Shown piece after piece: positions 10,529-21,787 of a stretch of 64,000 bases of DNA; position 1 is the first letter of the stretch; each line of letters begins with the position of its first letter. Source of the stretch: Candidatus Nitrotoga sp. LAW (GTDB lineage: Bacteria > Pseudomonadota > Gammaproteobacteria > Burkholderiales > Gallionellaceae); the NCBI GenBank assembly GCA_003402315.1, contig QFXI01000028.1, positions 1 through 64,000 on the forward strand, written 5' to 3'. The translations under genes were made by a program, and so were the position numbers. The notes below the pieces were generated by a model. That model saw only the letters and a list, made by a program, of their open reading frames with translations, made no database searches and was not told the DNA's origin.

Positions 10529-11626
10529 TCAAGTTTGTACCAGTTTTTTATGGGTATGAATACTCATAAGAATACCAAAACCAAGCAGCAAAATGACCAT
10601 GGATGTGCCGCCATAACTAATAAGCGGTAATGGCACGCCTACAACTGGCAGGATACCGCTTACCATACCCATATTGACAAAGGCATAAGTGAAAAAAGTG
10701 AGCGTAATGCTTCCGGCCATAAGGCGTGTAAAATAGGTCGATGCATGGGCGGTGATAACGAAACCACGCATAATAACGAACAAATACAAGCTTAACAGCA
10801 CCAGATTTCCGAGTAGGCCAAACTCTTCCGAGTACACAGCAAAAATGAAATCCGTGGTGCGTTCGGGCAGAAAGTCGAGATGGGACTGAGTGCCAGATAG
10901 ATATCCTTTGCCAACTACTCCCCCCGACCCTACCGCAATAATGGCTTGAATAGTGTGGTAGCCCCTGCCAAGTGCATCCTGTGCCGGATCAAGCAACATC
11001 ATAATACGGTGGCGCTGATAGTCATGTAGCGTGGACCACGCGAGTGGCATACTTGCCATTGAAATTATTAAGAAGGTTAGTATGACTCGCCAAGATATGC
11101 CGGCAAGGAACAGCACATAAAATCCGCTAGCGGCGATCAGAATGGCCGTACCTAAATCTGGCTGGCGTGCAATTAACGCCACCGGCAGCAATAACAGTAA
11201 GGTTGCGATGAAATAATTTTTTAAGGTTAAGATAGCCTCGTGTTTTTCAAAATACCAAGCCATCATCAATGGCACGGCTATCCTCATTAGTTCAGAAGGC
11301 TGGATGGTCGTCACCCCAATATTTAGCCAGCGCCGGGCACCGTTAGTGATTTCTCCGAAAAACGCTACAGCGATCAGTAGCACTAGGCCTAGCAGATAAA
11401 CTGGCACGGCGGCCCGCATAAGATAATGAAGCGGCATGTTGGCCACAATCCATAGGGCAACGCACGCTACCAGTATATTTGTCGCTTGTGCTAATACACG
11501 GAACCAATTACCGTCACTGGCGCTATATATCACCACCAAGCTAATCAACAGAAGTAATCCAAGCAGAGTCAGTAGAATGGGGTCAAGGTGCGCGATGAAA
11601 CGTTGCCAGAGACGTCGCTTAATCAT
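10529..11626 (-). CDS. rodA: Rod-shape SEDS glycosyltransferase RodA
   Basis: RodA polymerises lipid II into glycan strands during side-wall growth, paired with PBP2. The 365-residue protein is almost all membrane, with about ten segments, and has the SEDS signatures RQPDLGTA, the FLPERTTDFIFAVYSEEFG loop and the C-terminal PLPLISYGGTS. The ATG at 11626 was chosen because it overlaps the mrdA stop as ATGATTAA, an 8-base overlap typical of coupled genes; a start seven codons upstream is possible. It is the last gene of the mre-mrd run before the scar that separates rlpA. Confidence 0.96.
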   Translation of the reverse strand: MIKRRLWQRFIAHLDPILLTLLGLLLLISLVVIYSASDGNWFRVLAQATNILVACVALWIVANMPLHYLMRAAVPVYLLGLVLLIAVAFFGEITNGARRWLNIGVTTIQPSELMRIAVPLMMAWYFEKHEAILTLKNYFIATLLLLLPVALIARQPDLGTAILIAASGFYVLFLAGISWRVILTFLIISMASMPLAWSTLHDYQRHRIMMLLDPAQDALGRGYHTIQAIIAVGSGGVVGKGYLSGTQSHLDFLPERTTDFIFAVYSEEFGLLGNLVLLSLYLFVIMRGFVITAHASTYFTRLMAGSITLTFFTYAFVNMGMVSGILPVVGVPLPLISYGGTSMVILLLGFGILMSIHTHKKLVQT

Positions 11627-13520
11627 GTTCTGCCCCTTCGGCTTCATCCTCTATTAGCAAGGGCTGAGGCACCTTACCCAGCAGAAAATAATCCAACACC
11701 TTGCGTGCAATTGGCGCGGCGGTGGAACTGCCGTGTCCGCCATTCTCAACAAGCACTGCCAACGCGATCTTGGGCTGATCGGAAGGCGCAAAAGCCATGA
11801 ACCAGGCATGGTCACGATGCCGTTCTTGAATCTTGCTCTCGATATATTTCTCCCCTTGTTTAATGCCGATTACCTGCGCTGTACCGGTTTTGCCAGCGAA
11901 GGTATAGGGTGCATCCGCACCCGCTTTTGCGGCGGTGCCTCCGGGTTGTGTCACCGCTACCATCGCGCTTTTCACCAGCGTGAGATGCTCCGAATTGAGA
12001 TTGAGATTAGATTCCAGCTTTGTCGCCAGTGTACGTTTTTCGCTAGTGCGCGAATTTTGTACTTCTTTCAATAAATGCGGGCGGTAGGCTACTCCATTGT
12101 TGGCTAGTGTCGCAGTAGCATAGGCTAATTGCAGCGGCGTAACCAAATTGTAGCCCTGACCAATACCAACCGAAACCGTGTCGCCGGCATACCATTTTTG
12201 TTTGTAACGTTTTTGTTTCCACTCCTGGGACGGCATCAAGCCGGAAACTTCGCCTTCCATATCGATACCGGTTTTTTTACCGAAACCAAATTCCGAAAAA
12301 AAACTATAGATGTTGTCTATGCCCAATTCGGTGGCTAGCCCGTAATAATAAGTATCGCAAGACACGACGATGGATTTAAACAAGTCTACGCTGCCATGCC
12401 CATCCTTTTTCCAATCGCGGTATCGGTGACGACTGCCGGGCAGGCCGAAATAACCGGGGTCGCTAATAGTGTAGCCGGGTGCGCGCTTGTTGTAATGCAG
12501 CCCAGCCAGTGCCATGAACGGCTTGATGGTGGAACCGGGTGAATATTGGCCACGCAATGCGCGGTTGTTGAGTGGTACATCGGGCGAGTTGTTCAGCTCA
12601 TTCCAGCTTTGTTCATCAATACCATCAATGAACAGATTTGGATCGTAGCCTGGCTTGCTGACAAAGGCCAATACCTCTCCATTGCTTGGGTCTATAGCCA
12701 CTAACGCCCCCCGATAGTTGCCGAACGCTTGCTCGGCAATTTCCTGCAACTTGGCGTCTATCGTTAGTACCAAGTTGTTGCCGGACACGGGTGGGGTGCG
12801 CGACAGCACCCGTACCTCGCGCCCACCTGCGTCAACTTCAACCTGCTGGAAACCGGTTTTACCATGCAGTTCACCCTCGTAACTTCGCTCGATGCCAGTC
12901 TTACCGATGTAATCAGAGCCACGATAATTGGCGGCCATTTCATCTTCTTCGAGTTGTGCAGCTTCACCTTCATTAATACGGCCGATATAACCAACCAAGT
13001 GGGAAATCTGCTCGTGGTACGGATATTCACGGAACAAGCGCGCTTTAATTTCCACGCCGGGAAAGCGGTAGCGCTGCGCAGAGAAGCGCGCCACTTCATC
13101 ATCCGTTAGGCGGTTGCGTATTGGCAGGCTCTCAAATTTACGGTTATCGGCCAGTAATCTCTTAAAGCGTTTGCGGTCTCCGGGTTGAATATCAACTAGC
13201 TTTGCAAGTTCATCAATTGTCGCCTTCAGATCGACCACCTTGTTTAAGGTTATCTCTAAAGTATAAGCAGAATAATTATGTGCCAAAATCACGCCGTTGC
13301 GATCGAGTATCAGGCCACGGCTGGGCGCAATGGGCACGATGGAAATGCGATTATTTTCTGCCAGGGTTTGATAGTGGCTTTGCTGAATCACTTGCAAATA
13401 AACAAAACGCGCTAGCAGTATTAACAGTAGAAGTAATACAAACCCTAAGCTTAACGCCAGACGCACTCGAAAATAATGGATTTCACGTTGAGTGTCTTTA
13501 AACTCGATGTGAGGTTTCAT
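11619..13520 (-). CDS. mrdA: Penicillin-binding protein 2 (elongation transpeptidase)
   Basis: PBP2 cross-links peptidoglycan during elongation and activates RodA. The 633-residue protein has one N-terminal membrane anchor (about residues 19-43), a pedestal/dimerisation domain, and a transpeptidase domain with the serine motif S330-T-I-K333, the second motif S387-C-D389, and the K-T-G motif in FAGKTGTAQV near residue 545. The family often has SxN or SxD at the second motif, so this is normal. It overlaps mreD by 4 bases upstream and rodA by 8 bases downstream, so all are probably translated from one message. Confidence 0.97.
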   Translation of the reverse strand: MKPHIEFKDTQREIHYFRVRLALSLGFVLLLLLILLARFVYLQVIQQSHYQTLAENNRISIVPIAPSRGLILDRNGVILAHNYSAYTLEITLNKVVDLKATIDELAKLVDIQPGDRKRFKRLLADNRKFESLPIRNRLTDDEVARFSAQRYRFPGVEIKARLFREYPYHEQISHLVGYIGRINEGEAAQLEEDEMAANYRGSDYIGKTGIERSYEGELHGKTGFQQVEVDAGGREVRVLSRTPPVSGNNLVLTIDAKLQEIAEQAFGNYRGALVAIDPSNGEVLAFVSKPGYDPNLFIDGIDEQSWNELNNSPDVPLNNRALRGQYSPGSTIKPFMALAGLHYNKRAPGYTISDPGYFGLPGSRHRYRDWKKDGHGSVDLFKSIVVSCDTYYYGLATELGIDNIYSFFSEFGFGKKTGIDMEGEVSGLMPSQEWKQKRYKQKWYAGDTVSVGIGQGYNLVTPLQLAYATATLANNGVAYRPHLLKEVQNSRTSEKRTLATKLESNLNLNSEHLTLVKSAMVAVTQPGGTAAKAGADAPYTFAGKTGTAQVIGIKQGEKYIESKIQERHRDHAWFMAFAPSDQPKIALAVLVENGGHGSSTAAPIARKVLDYFLLGKVPQPLLIEDEAEGAEHD

Positions 13521-14035
13521 AACTGATCAGACGCAGCACGGGGACGACGCAAGGTCTGCAACAATATGGTTACTGGTGCCCACAGCAAGGCTGAGACTAC
13601 ACTACCAATGAAGTATTCCCATGAGATATTGCCGCGCAGTTGCCAATGCACTGCGGCATACACCGCATAGGCAAGCAATAACAGCGGGAAAATTTGCAGG
13701 GTCTGCTGGCGTAAATTGAACATCAATATCCGGCGATGCAGCACGATGCCACTGAAAGCCAATACCGAGTATGCCAGTGCATGCTGTCCGAAGAGACTTG
13801 CATCTGCCACGTCGGCAAGTATGCCTACCGTCCACGCAATGCTAATGCCGACGTGATAGGGTTTGTGTGTGCACCAATAAAGCAATACCAGCGCGACAAA
13901 ATCTGGACGGAGTGCCAGCCAGATACCTTGCCATGGCAACCAATCGAGCAACAGCGCAACAAATAGGCTGGCTGCGATGAAAATACGACTGACGGGCAAC
14001 TGGAATTCCTGGTCGTTTAGAATGCGGTCACTCAC
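13517..14035 (-). CDS. mreD: Rod shape-determining protein MreD
   Basis: MreD is a small inner-membrane protein of the elongasome that links MreC to PBP2 and RodA. The 172-residue protein has about five hydrophobic segments, with the conserved RPDFVALVLLYW start of the core and GILADVADASLFGQHALAY in the middle, as in the family. It overlaps mreC upstream and mrdA downstream by 4 bases each (ATGA-type overlaps), indicating translational coupling. Confidence 0.93.
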   Translation of the reverse strand: MSDRILNDQEFQLPVSRIFIAASLFVALLLDWLPWQGIWLALRPDFVALVLLYWCTHKPYHVGISIAWTVGILADVADASLFGQHALAYSVLAFSGIVLHRRILMFNLRQQTLQIFPLLLLAYAVYAAVHWQLRGNISWEYFIGSVVSALLWAPVTILLQTLRRPRAASDQL

Positions 14036-14943
14036 CGCCCCCCCCGTCTGCTATTTTTTGGCTTGTTGGTCGCGATTTCCTCAGTGACCTCTGGGCGCTC
14101 CGGTAATTTCAGTAGTCCGGACAAAATCAACAATTGGCGCCGCTTATCCACCCCCGCAATTGGGGCACATAGAATGCGCGCAAAAGGATAGGCGGGATCG
14201 CGCTCGACATGGATTACCTTGGCTACCGGCAGGCCGACCGGATAAGTGCCATCAATGCCGGAAGTTACCAGCACGTCGCCATTTTGAATGTCAGAACTGA
14301 TGGGCATATAGCGCAGCGCCAGCTCACCAGTGTCACCAGAGCCAAACACCACTGCGCGCAAGCCATTGCGCAGTACCTGCACCGGCACCGCGTGATCTTT
14401 GTCAGTAATTAACGTGACCTCGCTCATCCAAGGATAAACACGAGTAACTTGGCCGACGATGCCACTATCATCCATGACTACCTGGCCTGCCAGCACTTTT
14501 GCCTGCGCACCCTTGTCCAATAGTATTTTTCGATTAAATATGTCCCGCTCAACGTACATGATTTCGGCCAGTTGCATTGGATAATCGGCACGCTGCTGTA
14601 CCATGAGAAGGTTACGCAAGTGCTGATTCTCAGCCTTTAGTGCTTCCAGCTGTAGCAACTGCGCAACGTCTAAAGTGTGCTGATGGTGCAATTCGGCATT
14701 GTCGCGAATTAAGCTATTGTGGGAGGAAAAAAAATCATCAACCTCGTGCCATAACTTGCTAGGCGCGGTGACCAGTCGCTGTAGAGGGTACACTAAGACT
14801 GAAAGGCCGCTACGTATGGATTCCAGATATCGATACCGTACATCCACAAACAATAACAGTAATGAGAACAGCGTAAAAAATACCAGCCGAACGGCAGGTG
14901 AAGGACCTCGATTAAAAAAATTAAGGGGCTGGTTTTGTTCCAT
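14032..14943 (-). CDS. mreC: Rod shape-determining protein MreC
   Basis: MreC is a bitopic periplasmic protein that activates PBP2 in the elongasome. The 303 residues include one membrane segment (about residues 18-38), a coiled coil (about residues 70-110, LLQLEALKAENQHLRNLL) and a double beta-barrel domain with GIVGQVTRVYPWMSEVTLIT and DVLVTSGIDGTYPVGLPVAKV. The C-terminal tail is rich in basic residues. The gene overlaps mreD by 4 bases and lies 149 bases downstream of mreB. Confidence 0.95.
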   Translation of the reverse strand: MEQNQPLNFFNRGPSPAVRLVFFTLFSLLLLFVDVRYRYLESIRSGLSVLVYPLQRLVTAPSKLWHEVDDFFSSHNSLIRDNAELHHQHTLDVAQLLQLEALKAENQHLRNLLMVQQRADYPMQLAEIMYVERDIFNRKILLDKGAQAKVLAGQVVMDDSGIVGQVTRVYPWMSEVTLITDKDHAVPVQVLRNGLRAVVFGSGDTGELALRYMPISSDIQNGDVLVTSGIDGTYPVGLPVAKVIHVERDPAYPFARILCAPIAGVDKRRQLLILSGLLKLPERPEVTEEIATNKPKNSRRGGR

Positions 14944-15092
14944 GAGGGTGTTTCAACAGCCATTTCTGCTTGCAATTCTTAGTTATAACACCAACGCTAC
15001 TTTCTTTCATTTACGGAAGTAAAATCGGAGTAAAAGGAAATTGCTAGACTGCATTAATTTAAAATTATCCCCACGTTGGTAAGCTTGAATAC

Positions 15093-16208
<1,116 letters not shown>

Positions 16209-16247
16209 CTATTAAGGTACCTTTAATAAAGATAAAGAATTCAGTCT

Positions 16248-16535
16248 ATGTCACTCAGTATTAACGATGTCTATAAGGTTGCCCGGCTGGCTCGGTTAGG
16301 GATGACCGAACAAGAAGCGCAAACTGCGCACGCCCAGCTTTTAACTATCTTTGGATTAATCGCGGAAATGCAGGCAGTCGATACGAATGGGATTGCACCG
16401 ATGTCGCACGCCCAGGATATATCCCAACGCTTGCGTGAGGATGTGGTCACGGAGCACAATCAACGTGAACTATTTCAGGCTGCAGCCCCACAAATTAAAG
16501 AAGGATTGTATTTAGTACCACAAGTCATCGAATAA
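16248..16535 (+). CDS. gatC: Asp/Glu-tRNA amidotransferase subunit C
   Basis: GatC is the small subunit that wraps the GatA-GatB interface of the amidotransferase turning Glu-tRNA(Gln) and Asp-tRNA(Asn) into their amides. At 95 residues it has the family length and the conserved VYKVARLARLGMTEQEA start and the later segment PMSHAQDISQRLREDVV. It is the first gene of gatCAB, with gatA 18 bases downstream. Confidence 0.95.
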   Translation: MSLSINDVYKVARLARLGMTEQEAQTAHAQLLTIFGLIAEMQAVDTNGIAPMSHAQDISQRLREDVVTEHNQRELFQAAAPQIKEGLYLVPQVIE

Positions 16536-16553
16536 CTTTTCAGTTCCAAGACC

Positions 16554-18014
16554 ATGCTTAATTCCAGTTTGCTACAGTTAGGCGCCGCGTTGCGCAGCAA
16601 GAAAATTTCCAGCATTGAGTTGACACAACTTTATCTCCACCGCATTGCCGCGCTCAACTCAAAACTCAATGCCTACATTACTATAAATGAGGAGATGAGC
16701 CTGGTACAGGCACGCGCAGCTGATGTCCAGTTGGCCCAATCCAAAACCCATGCTCTCACTGGTATCCCCATCGCCCAGAAGGATATATTCTGCGCAATGG
16801 GTTGGCGTACCACCTGCGGCTCGAAAATGCTGTCTAATTTCATTGCCCCCTACGATGCGCATGTAATTGAGCAATTCAACCGCGTCGGTGCGGTAAATCT
16901 GGGCAAGACCAACATGGATGAGTTTGCCATGGGTTCCAGCAATGAAACTTCTTACTTTGGCAATGTAAAAAACCCTTGGAATAACAACGCCGTGCCCGGC
17001 GGCAGCTCCGGCGGCAGTGCAGCAGCTGTATCGGCACGCTTATGTGCGGCAGCTACAGGCACTGACACTGGCGGTTCCATCCGCCAACCAGCCGCGCTAT
17101 GTGGTATCTCAGGCCTGAAACCCACTTATGGCGTTGTATCCCGCTACGGCATGATTGCCTTTGCTTCCAGCCTGGATCAGGCCGGGCCAATGGCACATAG
17201 CGCAGAAGATTTGGCGCTGCTGCTAAATGTAATGGCCGGCTTCGACGAGCGTGATTCCACTAGCCTGCAACGTGAAACAGAAGATTACGCACGAGATTTA
17301 AATAAGCCGCTGAATGGCCTGCGCATCGGCTTGCCCAAAGAATTCTTCGCTGCAGGTTTGAGTGCAGATGTCGCGCAAGCGATCGAAGCGTCTATTGCCG
17401 AATATAAAAAATTAGGTGCCAGCGTGGTAGACATCAGCCTGCCCAACTCGCGCCTGTCTATCCCCGTGTATTACGTGCTGGCTCCGGCAGAAGCCTCCAG
17501 CAATCTATCGCGATACGACGGTGTTCGTTACGGTTACCGCGCGCCGGAATACACCAATCTTGCAGACATGTATGAGAAATCCCGCGCGCAAGGTTTCGGT
17601 GAAGAAGTAAAACGGCGCATTATGATCGGCACTTATGTGCTATCGCACGGTTACTACGATGCCTATTATTTGCAGGCACAGAAAATTCGCCGCCTGATTG
17701 CGCAGGATTTTGTCGAGGCATTCAAGCAATGTGACGTCATTATGGGACCAACCACTCCCACCACTGCCTTCAATCTGGCCGAGAAAAACGATGACCCGGT
17801 GCAAATGTACCTCTCCGACATCTACACCATTGCAGTGAATCTCGCAGGCCTGCCCGGCATGTCCATCCCGGCAGGCTTCGGCGGCAATGGCCTACCCGTT
17901 GGCTTGCAAATTATTGGCAATTATTTCGACGAGGCGCGCATGCTAAACGTGGCACATCAATATCAGCAGGTGACCGATTGGCACACCCGCACTCCGCAAC
18001 ATATCGAGGTGTAA
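16554..18014 (+). CDS. gatA: Asp/Glu-tRNA amidotransferase subunit A
   Basis: GatA is the glutaminase of the amidotransferase. It frees ammonia from glutamine for use by GatB. The 486-residue protein is an amidase-signature enzyme with the Ser-cisSer-Lys triad: lysine in [11 protein letters not shown] (about residue 78), cis-serine and nucleophile in [11 protein letters not shown] and [12 protein letters not shown] (about residues 150-180). The gene sits 18 bases after gatC and 11 bases before gatB. Confidence 0.98.
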   Translation: MLNSSLLQLGAALRSKKISSIELTQLYLHRIAALNSKLNAYITINEEMSLVQARAADVQLAQSKTHALTGIPIAQKDIFCAMGWRTTCGSKMLSNFIAPYDAHVIEQFNRVGAVNLGKTNMDEFAMGSSNETSYFGNVKNPWNNNAVPGGSSGGSAAAVSARLCAAATGTDTGGSIRQPAALCGISGLKPTYGVVSRYGMIAFASSLDQAGPMAHSAEDLALLLNVMAGFDERDSTSLQRETEDYARDLNKPLNGLRIGLPKEFFAAGLSADVAQAIEASIAEYKKLGASVVDISLPNSRLSIPVYYVLAPAEASSNLSRYDGVRYGYRAPEYTNLADMYEKSRAQGFGEEVKRRIMIGTYVLSHGYYDAYYLQAQKIRRLIAQDFVEAFKQCDVIMGPTTPTTAFNLAEKNDDPVQMYLSDIYTIAVNLAGLPGMSIPAGFGGNGLPVGLQIIGNYFDEARMLNVAHQYQQVTDWHTRTPQHIEV

Positions 18015-18025
18015 GGAACCGCACC

Positions 18026-19474
18026 ATGCAATGGGAAATCGTTATTGGGCTGGAAATTCATACTCAGCTTTCGACTAGCAGCAAAATTTTTTCTGGCGCT
18101 TCGACCGCGTTTGGCGCAGAACCCAACACTCAAGCTTGCGCGGTAGATCTAGCGCTGCCAGGCGTATTACCGGTGCTGAACCGTGGCGCAGTGGAGCGTG
18201 CTATCAAATTCGGCCTTGCGGTCGGCGCGCATATTGCGCCACGCTCCGTGTTTTCACGTAAGAATTATTTTTATCCTGACCTGCCTAAAGGGTATCAAAT
18301 CAGTCAGTTTGATTTACCAATAGTTGGACAAGGTTCGTTGACTATTCAGGTTCCGACAGCGACCGCAGGACAAACTTATAAAAAAGTGGTGCGGCTGACC
18401 CGTGCCCATCTTGAAGAAGATGCAGGAAAATCGTTGCACGAAGATTTTCATGGCATGACCGGCATCGATCTCAACCGCGCTGGTACACCCCTGCTGGAAA
18501 TTGTCTCGGAACCGGATATGCGCTCTGCTGCTGAGGCAGTGGCCTATGCCAAAATGTTGCACACCCTGGTGCGCTGGATCGGCATCTGCGATGGCAACAT
18601 GCAGGAAGGATCGTTCCGCTGCGATGCCAATGTCTCCGTGCGTCGTCCGGGGGCTGAATTAGGCACACGCCGCGAGATCAAAAATCTTAACTCTTTCCGC
18701 TTTCTGCAGCAGGCTATTGAGTACGAAGCACAGTGGCAAATAGATACACTGGAAAACGGCGGTACGATTCAACAAGCGACAGTATTGTTCAATGCCGACA
18801 TAGGTGAAACCCGCGCGATGCGCAGCAAAGAAGATGCGCACGATTACCGCTATTTCCCGGATCCTGACCTGCTACCGCTAGCGATTAATAATGAGTGGAT
18901 CGAGCAGGTGCGCGGCACGCTCCCCGAATTGCCATTATCCAAGCAGGCACGCTATGTTGCCGATCTCGGCCTATCTGTTTACGACGCCGACACTTTGACT
19001 TCATCACGAGAAATGGCGGATTTCTTCGAAGCGACGCTAAACGAAGTCCCCAAGGAAGCCAAGCTGTGCGCCAACTGGCTGATGGGTGATGTAAGCGCCT
19101 CACTTAACCGTGAAGACCGCGATATTACGCAATGCCCGATCTCACCCGTGCAGCTAGGCGGTATGCTTAAACGTATTGCCGATGGAACCATTTCCAACGC
19201 CGCCGCTAAGGAGGTTTTCAAGATACTCTGGAGTGAAGGCGGCACCCCCGATACCATTATTGAAACAAAGGGGTTGAAACAGATGTCTGATGTCGGTGCA
19301 ATGGAGGCAATGGTAGACGAGATTATCGCCGCCAACCCAGTGCAAGTCGCCGAATATCGCAGTGGCAAGGAGAAAGTGTTTGGTTTTTTTGTCGGCCTCG
19401 CCATGAAAGCCAGCAAAGGCAAAGCCAATCCTACACAAATGAATGAAATTCTAAAGCGCAAACTGGCGGGTTAA
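18026..19474 (+). CDS. gatB: Asp/Glu-tRNA amidotransferase subunit B
   Basis: GatB binds the mischarged tRNA, activates its side chain with ATP and amidates it. The 482-residue protein starts at the ATG at 18026, behind an AAGGA ribosome site, with the family N-terminus [13 protein letters not shown]; the open frame extends 16 codons into gatA but that part is not homologous. Core segments [16 protein letters not shown] and [15 protein letters not shown] are intact, and the C-terminal YqeY-like tail (about residues 405-480) is complete. It ends the gatCAB operon. Confidence 0.97.
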   Translation: MQWEIVIGLEIHTQLSTSSKIFSGASTAFGAEPNTQACAVDLALPGVLPVLNRGAVERAIKFGLAVGAHIAPRSVFSRKNYFYPDLPKGYQISQFDLPIVGQGSLTIQVPTATAGQTYKKVVRLTRAHLEEDAGKSLHEDFHGMTGIDLNRAGTPLLEIVSEPDMRSAAEAVAYAKMLHTLVRWIGICDGNMQEGSFRCDANVSVRRPGAELGTRREIKNLNSFRFLQQAIEYEAQWQIDTLENGGTIQQATVLFNADIGETRAMRSKEDAHDYRYFPDPDLLPLAINNEWIEQVRGTLPELPLSKQARYVADLGLSVYDADTLTSSREMADFFEATLNEVPKEAKLCANWLMGDVSASLNREDRDITQCPISPVQLGGMLKRIADGTISNAAAKEVFKILWSEGGTPDTIIETKGLKQMSDVGAMEAMVDEIIAANPVQVAEYRSGKEKVFGFFVGLAMKASKGKANPTQMNEILKRKLAG

Positions 19475-20112
19475 ATGCGATATGTTTTAATATCAACGCT
19501 CCCTTGATAAAGTATGTCTAAGAAAAAAGTGGTTTAAATTTCTTACTTTTTTGCTATTAACCCAACTAGCTTTAATCTTGCACAAATTTTCTGCTGCTGA
19601 AGTTTTATCGCCACGTCACAATTTTTCGATTTTCAGGCAATACACCCTTAACCCTTACTGGTGTGGTAAAGCGTAAGCTGTTATTGACAAGGGTGGGTGG
19701 TGTTGTCTTGTGAGCTCAACGTGTCGAACCATGGAGAAATCGGTATGGAGCAGTATTTTATTGTTGCCGGATATGGGAGCAAAAAACTGTTGGCTTTGAT
19801 GGTGGGGGGAAGTTCGTGCCAAATCCGGTGAAAAACAGGATGGGCGAACCAAGGCGGCATATTCGTTTACTTATAGTGAAAGAGAGTGCTCGATTTACAG
19901 CGACTGATCCAAATACTCAGCGGGCAGCCCTGAAAATTCGGGTGTTTATGGGGATGAGAGCTAATTAATGTTCGATAGTTAAAAAGTGACTTTAAATTAG
20001 TAAGGGATTTCGGGTATCATGCGCCACCACACTTCGGATGTGGCGTAACTTGAATATGGTCTGTTTAGTTGCGTTGCTACATTTGCATGTCTAGTATGTG
20101 TATCCAAAATTT
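19475..20112. other. 638-base stretch between gatB and tRNA-Ser, no gene seen
   Basis: No convincing gene is seen. One open frame of about 70 codons ending near 19970 on the plus strand has no good start and no recognised product. A small hairpin (cgccac ... gtggcg, about 20021-20045) lies before the tRNA. Bases 19578-19605 share most of their sequence with 3380-3407 (see findings). The tRNA promoter must lie here but no clear -35/-10 pair was picked out. Confidence 0.4.
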
Positions 20113-20200
20113 GGAAGCTTGGGTGAGTGGTTTAAACCAGCAGTCTTGAAAACTGCCGAACAGCAATGTTCCGTGAGTTCGAATCTCACAGCTTCCGCCA
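20113..20200 (+). tRNA. serT: tRNA-Ser (UGA anticodon)
   Basis: The 88-base gene has acceptor arms ggaagct and agcttcc, an encoded CCA end, a long serine-type variable arm, a T arm with gttcgaatc, and an anticodon stem gcagt/actgc around the loop cttgaaa that shows the anticodon TGA. It reads UCA and related serine codons. A terminator follows at 20235 and a decayed phage-type integrase starts 178 bases downstream, so this tRNA was probably an integration site. Confidence 0.95.
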
Positions 20201-20234
20201 GAACTCGTTATTATCAAGTCTTAAATAATCTCAC

Positions 20235-20268
20235 AAACCCGCACTGCATATGGCATTGGCGGGTTTTT
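20235..20268 (+). terminator. Rho-independent terminator after tRNA-Ser
   Basis: Arms aaacccgc and gcgggttt enclose a loop of about 16 bases and are followed by a T-run. The position about 35 bases beyond the tRNA end fits a terminator of the tRNA transcript. Confidence 0.75.
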
Positions 20269-20377
20269 TAACGACCATGCTGTAGCAAACGATCTCATTC
20301 AAGCTTGCGTTACTTGGGGGCATAATATACGCTTGTGCCCCCCATAAAAAATTCGATGCCCCCAATGAGGTGAGAAT

Positions 20378-20638
20378 ATGAGCAAGCTAACCGACGTGGC
20401 AATTAAGAAGGCAAAGCCTGAAGCCAAATCCTACAAAATGGCGGACGGTGGGGGCATGTATCTTGAGGCAATGCCGAACGACTCAAAGTATTGGCGCCTC
20501 AAGTATCGTTTCGGCGGTAAGGAAAAGCGTCTGGCGCTAGGCGTATATCCTAAAGTGCGGCGCGACATTATGCAAACGTGGGCAGATTATCTTGACAAGG
20601 TAGAGGTTGATGCGGAAGTGATACCAATGCGCGCCTGA
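20378..20638 (+). pseudogene. P4-type tyrosine integrase with internal deletion
   Basis: The 86-codon frame begins like the DUF4102 arm-binding domain of P4-family integrases (MSKLTDVAIKKAKPE, GGGMYLEAMP, YWRLKYRFGGKEKRLALGVY). After about residue 60 it jumps directly to the C-terminal tail usual in that family, MQTWADYLDKVE. About 300 residues, including the whole catalytic domain with the R-H-R-Y residues, are missing, yet the reading frame is kept. A ggtgag ribosome site precedes the ATG. It lies just after tRNA-Ser, the usual position of such integrases. It cannot recombine DNA. Whether the short protein is made is unknown. Confidence 0.85.
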
Positions 20639-21725
20639 CCCTTTGGTTCGTAGAAGCAAAATTAAAATTTAATTCATTCATTATCAATAATCTACAATCT
20701 TTTTACAGCTACGTTAAGCCTCCAGTAGGCTAAAACAGTACCATCAAGTTACGATTTAGCTACGCTTATTTTTCACCGTACTTAAGGTATTCCATTGACC
20801 GTTTTCGACTCATTACGGTTATTCGCACACGGCTGCATTGGGATATCTGATTTGTAATATGGCTAAATAATGCTTTCTTGAAGTCGATATAAAATTCATG
20901 AGGCTTCATTTATGAATAGATTGGTGGTGGATTATGGACAAGAAACAATTACCGGTTAGATTGCCTTCTAGGCTTTCTTATACAGTTGAGCCAAAACATC
21001 TCATGATGGTTGTCAACGATGGAAATACCAAAGATAGGTTCGATTGGAGTGTGGATGAGCCATTAGTGAAGGTAGTCCGGGAATATCTGCGGTATATCGC
21101 TTACAAGAAATTTAGATGAGCTGTATTTTGCAACGGTCAATGCTTTGAGTTGTCTTGCGGCACATAAATCCCGGTATTCACGTTTTAAGCAACGACAAAA
21201 ACCATCGGCCTTCACTCATCAGCAAATTATTATGTTTAAGTGAACTTACTTTTCTTCAAGGATTTTTGGATCATGGTATAGAGGCTTCGCAAATTCCCCG
21301 ATTGTTACCGCAAGTAACAATTTGGCGATCTGCAATCTTCAGAAAAGCTTCTCGCTGCACTAACCCCTTTGATACTAGATCAAACCGCACAATTTTTTGG
21401 AATCTGCATCTCATAGCTTGAAGGAGCGAATGACAGAATTTATGAATGTCGTTCCTGCTATAAACAGCCGACAGCCTTTTTTGGGCACCTTGCAACATTG
21501 AACTGTAATCGAAACTCCATCCGGCCATGCTCGGTTCACCCGCTACAGTCTCGCCGGACAGCAATAGCGTAAGGACGAGCGGTACGGTCTGGTCAATGCG
21601 GCTGGCGAAAAAAGACCAATATGGCCATGCCTTAAACAGTTGGACAAACCATTTCCGCACTTCTGGAATAGCCCTCAAGTTCACGGGGATCGTTGTCGTA
21701 TGGGGCTTCCTGTGTATAAACAATG
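20639..21725. other. 1.1 kb of island debris, no secure gene
   Basis: This is the inner part of the tRNA-Ser island. Two weak frames are described separately (20934-21119 plus, 21271-21747 minus). No transposase, phage gene or RNA motif was recognised in the rest. No second copy of the tRNA-Ser 3' end was spotted here or up to mutY. Confidence 0.4.
20934..21119 (+). CDS. Possible small protein, 61 residues, unknown
   Basis: The frame starts at an ATG behind a ggtggtgg stretch that could act as ribosome site and codes for a basic peptide (MDKKQLPVRLPSRLSYTVEP). No family is recognised. The ending is KVVREYLRYIAYKKFR. It lies between the dead integrase and mazEF and may be a remnant. Confidence 0.25.
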   Translation: MDKKQLPVRLPSRLSYTVEPKHLMMVVNDGNTKDRFDWSVDEPLVKVVREYLRYIAYKKFR

Positions 21726-21747
21726 TTGACACATGCCACGCATGCAC
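21271..21747 (-). CDS. Possible remnant protein frame, unknown
   Basis: A 158-codon minus-strand frame includes an aromatic-rich part (AWPYWSFFASRIDQTVPLVL, followed by a segment with GWSFDY) that looks like real protein, whereas the two ends look less so. I do not recognise the family. The plus strand of the same bases is also open for 74 codons. The region may be a truncated gene of the island. Confidence 0.25.
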   Translation of the reverse strand: MHAWHVSTLFIHRKPHTTTIPVNLRAIPEVRKWFVQLFKAWPYWSFFASRIDQTVPLVLTLLLSGETVAGEPSMAGWSFDYSSMLQGAQKRLSAVYSRNDIHKFCHSLLQAMRCRFQKIVRFDLVSKGLVQREAFLKIADRQIVTCGNNRGICEASIP

Positions 21748-21754
21748 CTAAACT
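21726..21754 (+). promoter_or_regulatory. Probable sigma-70 promoter of mazEF
   Basis: A consensus TTGACA (21726-21731) is followed after exactly 17 bases by TAAACT (21749-21754). The mazE ATG is 34 bases beyond. The spacer contains catgcc-acgcatgc symmetry that could serve as an antitoxin operator. mazEF operons are usually repressed by the toxin-antitoxin complex at such palindromes; that part is inference. Confidence 0.55.
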
Positions 21755-21787
21755 TCCCACATTCAATTTGTACGGGGTGCGCATATC

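Noticed and set aside
18979-19461. Long minus-strand frame of 160 codons
   Set aside because: Fully antisense to conserved gatB, with no family match.
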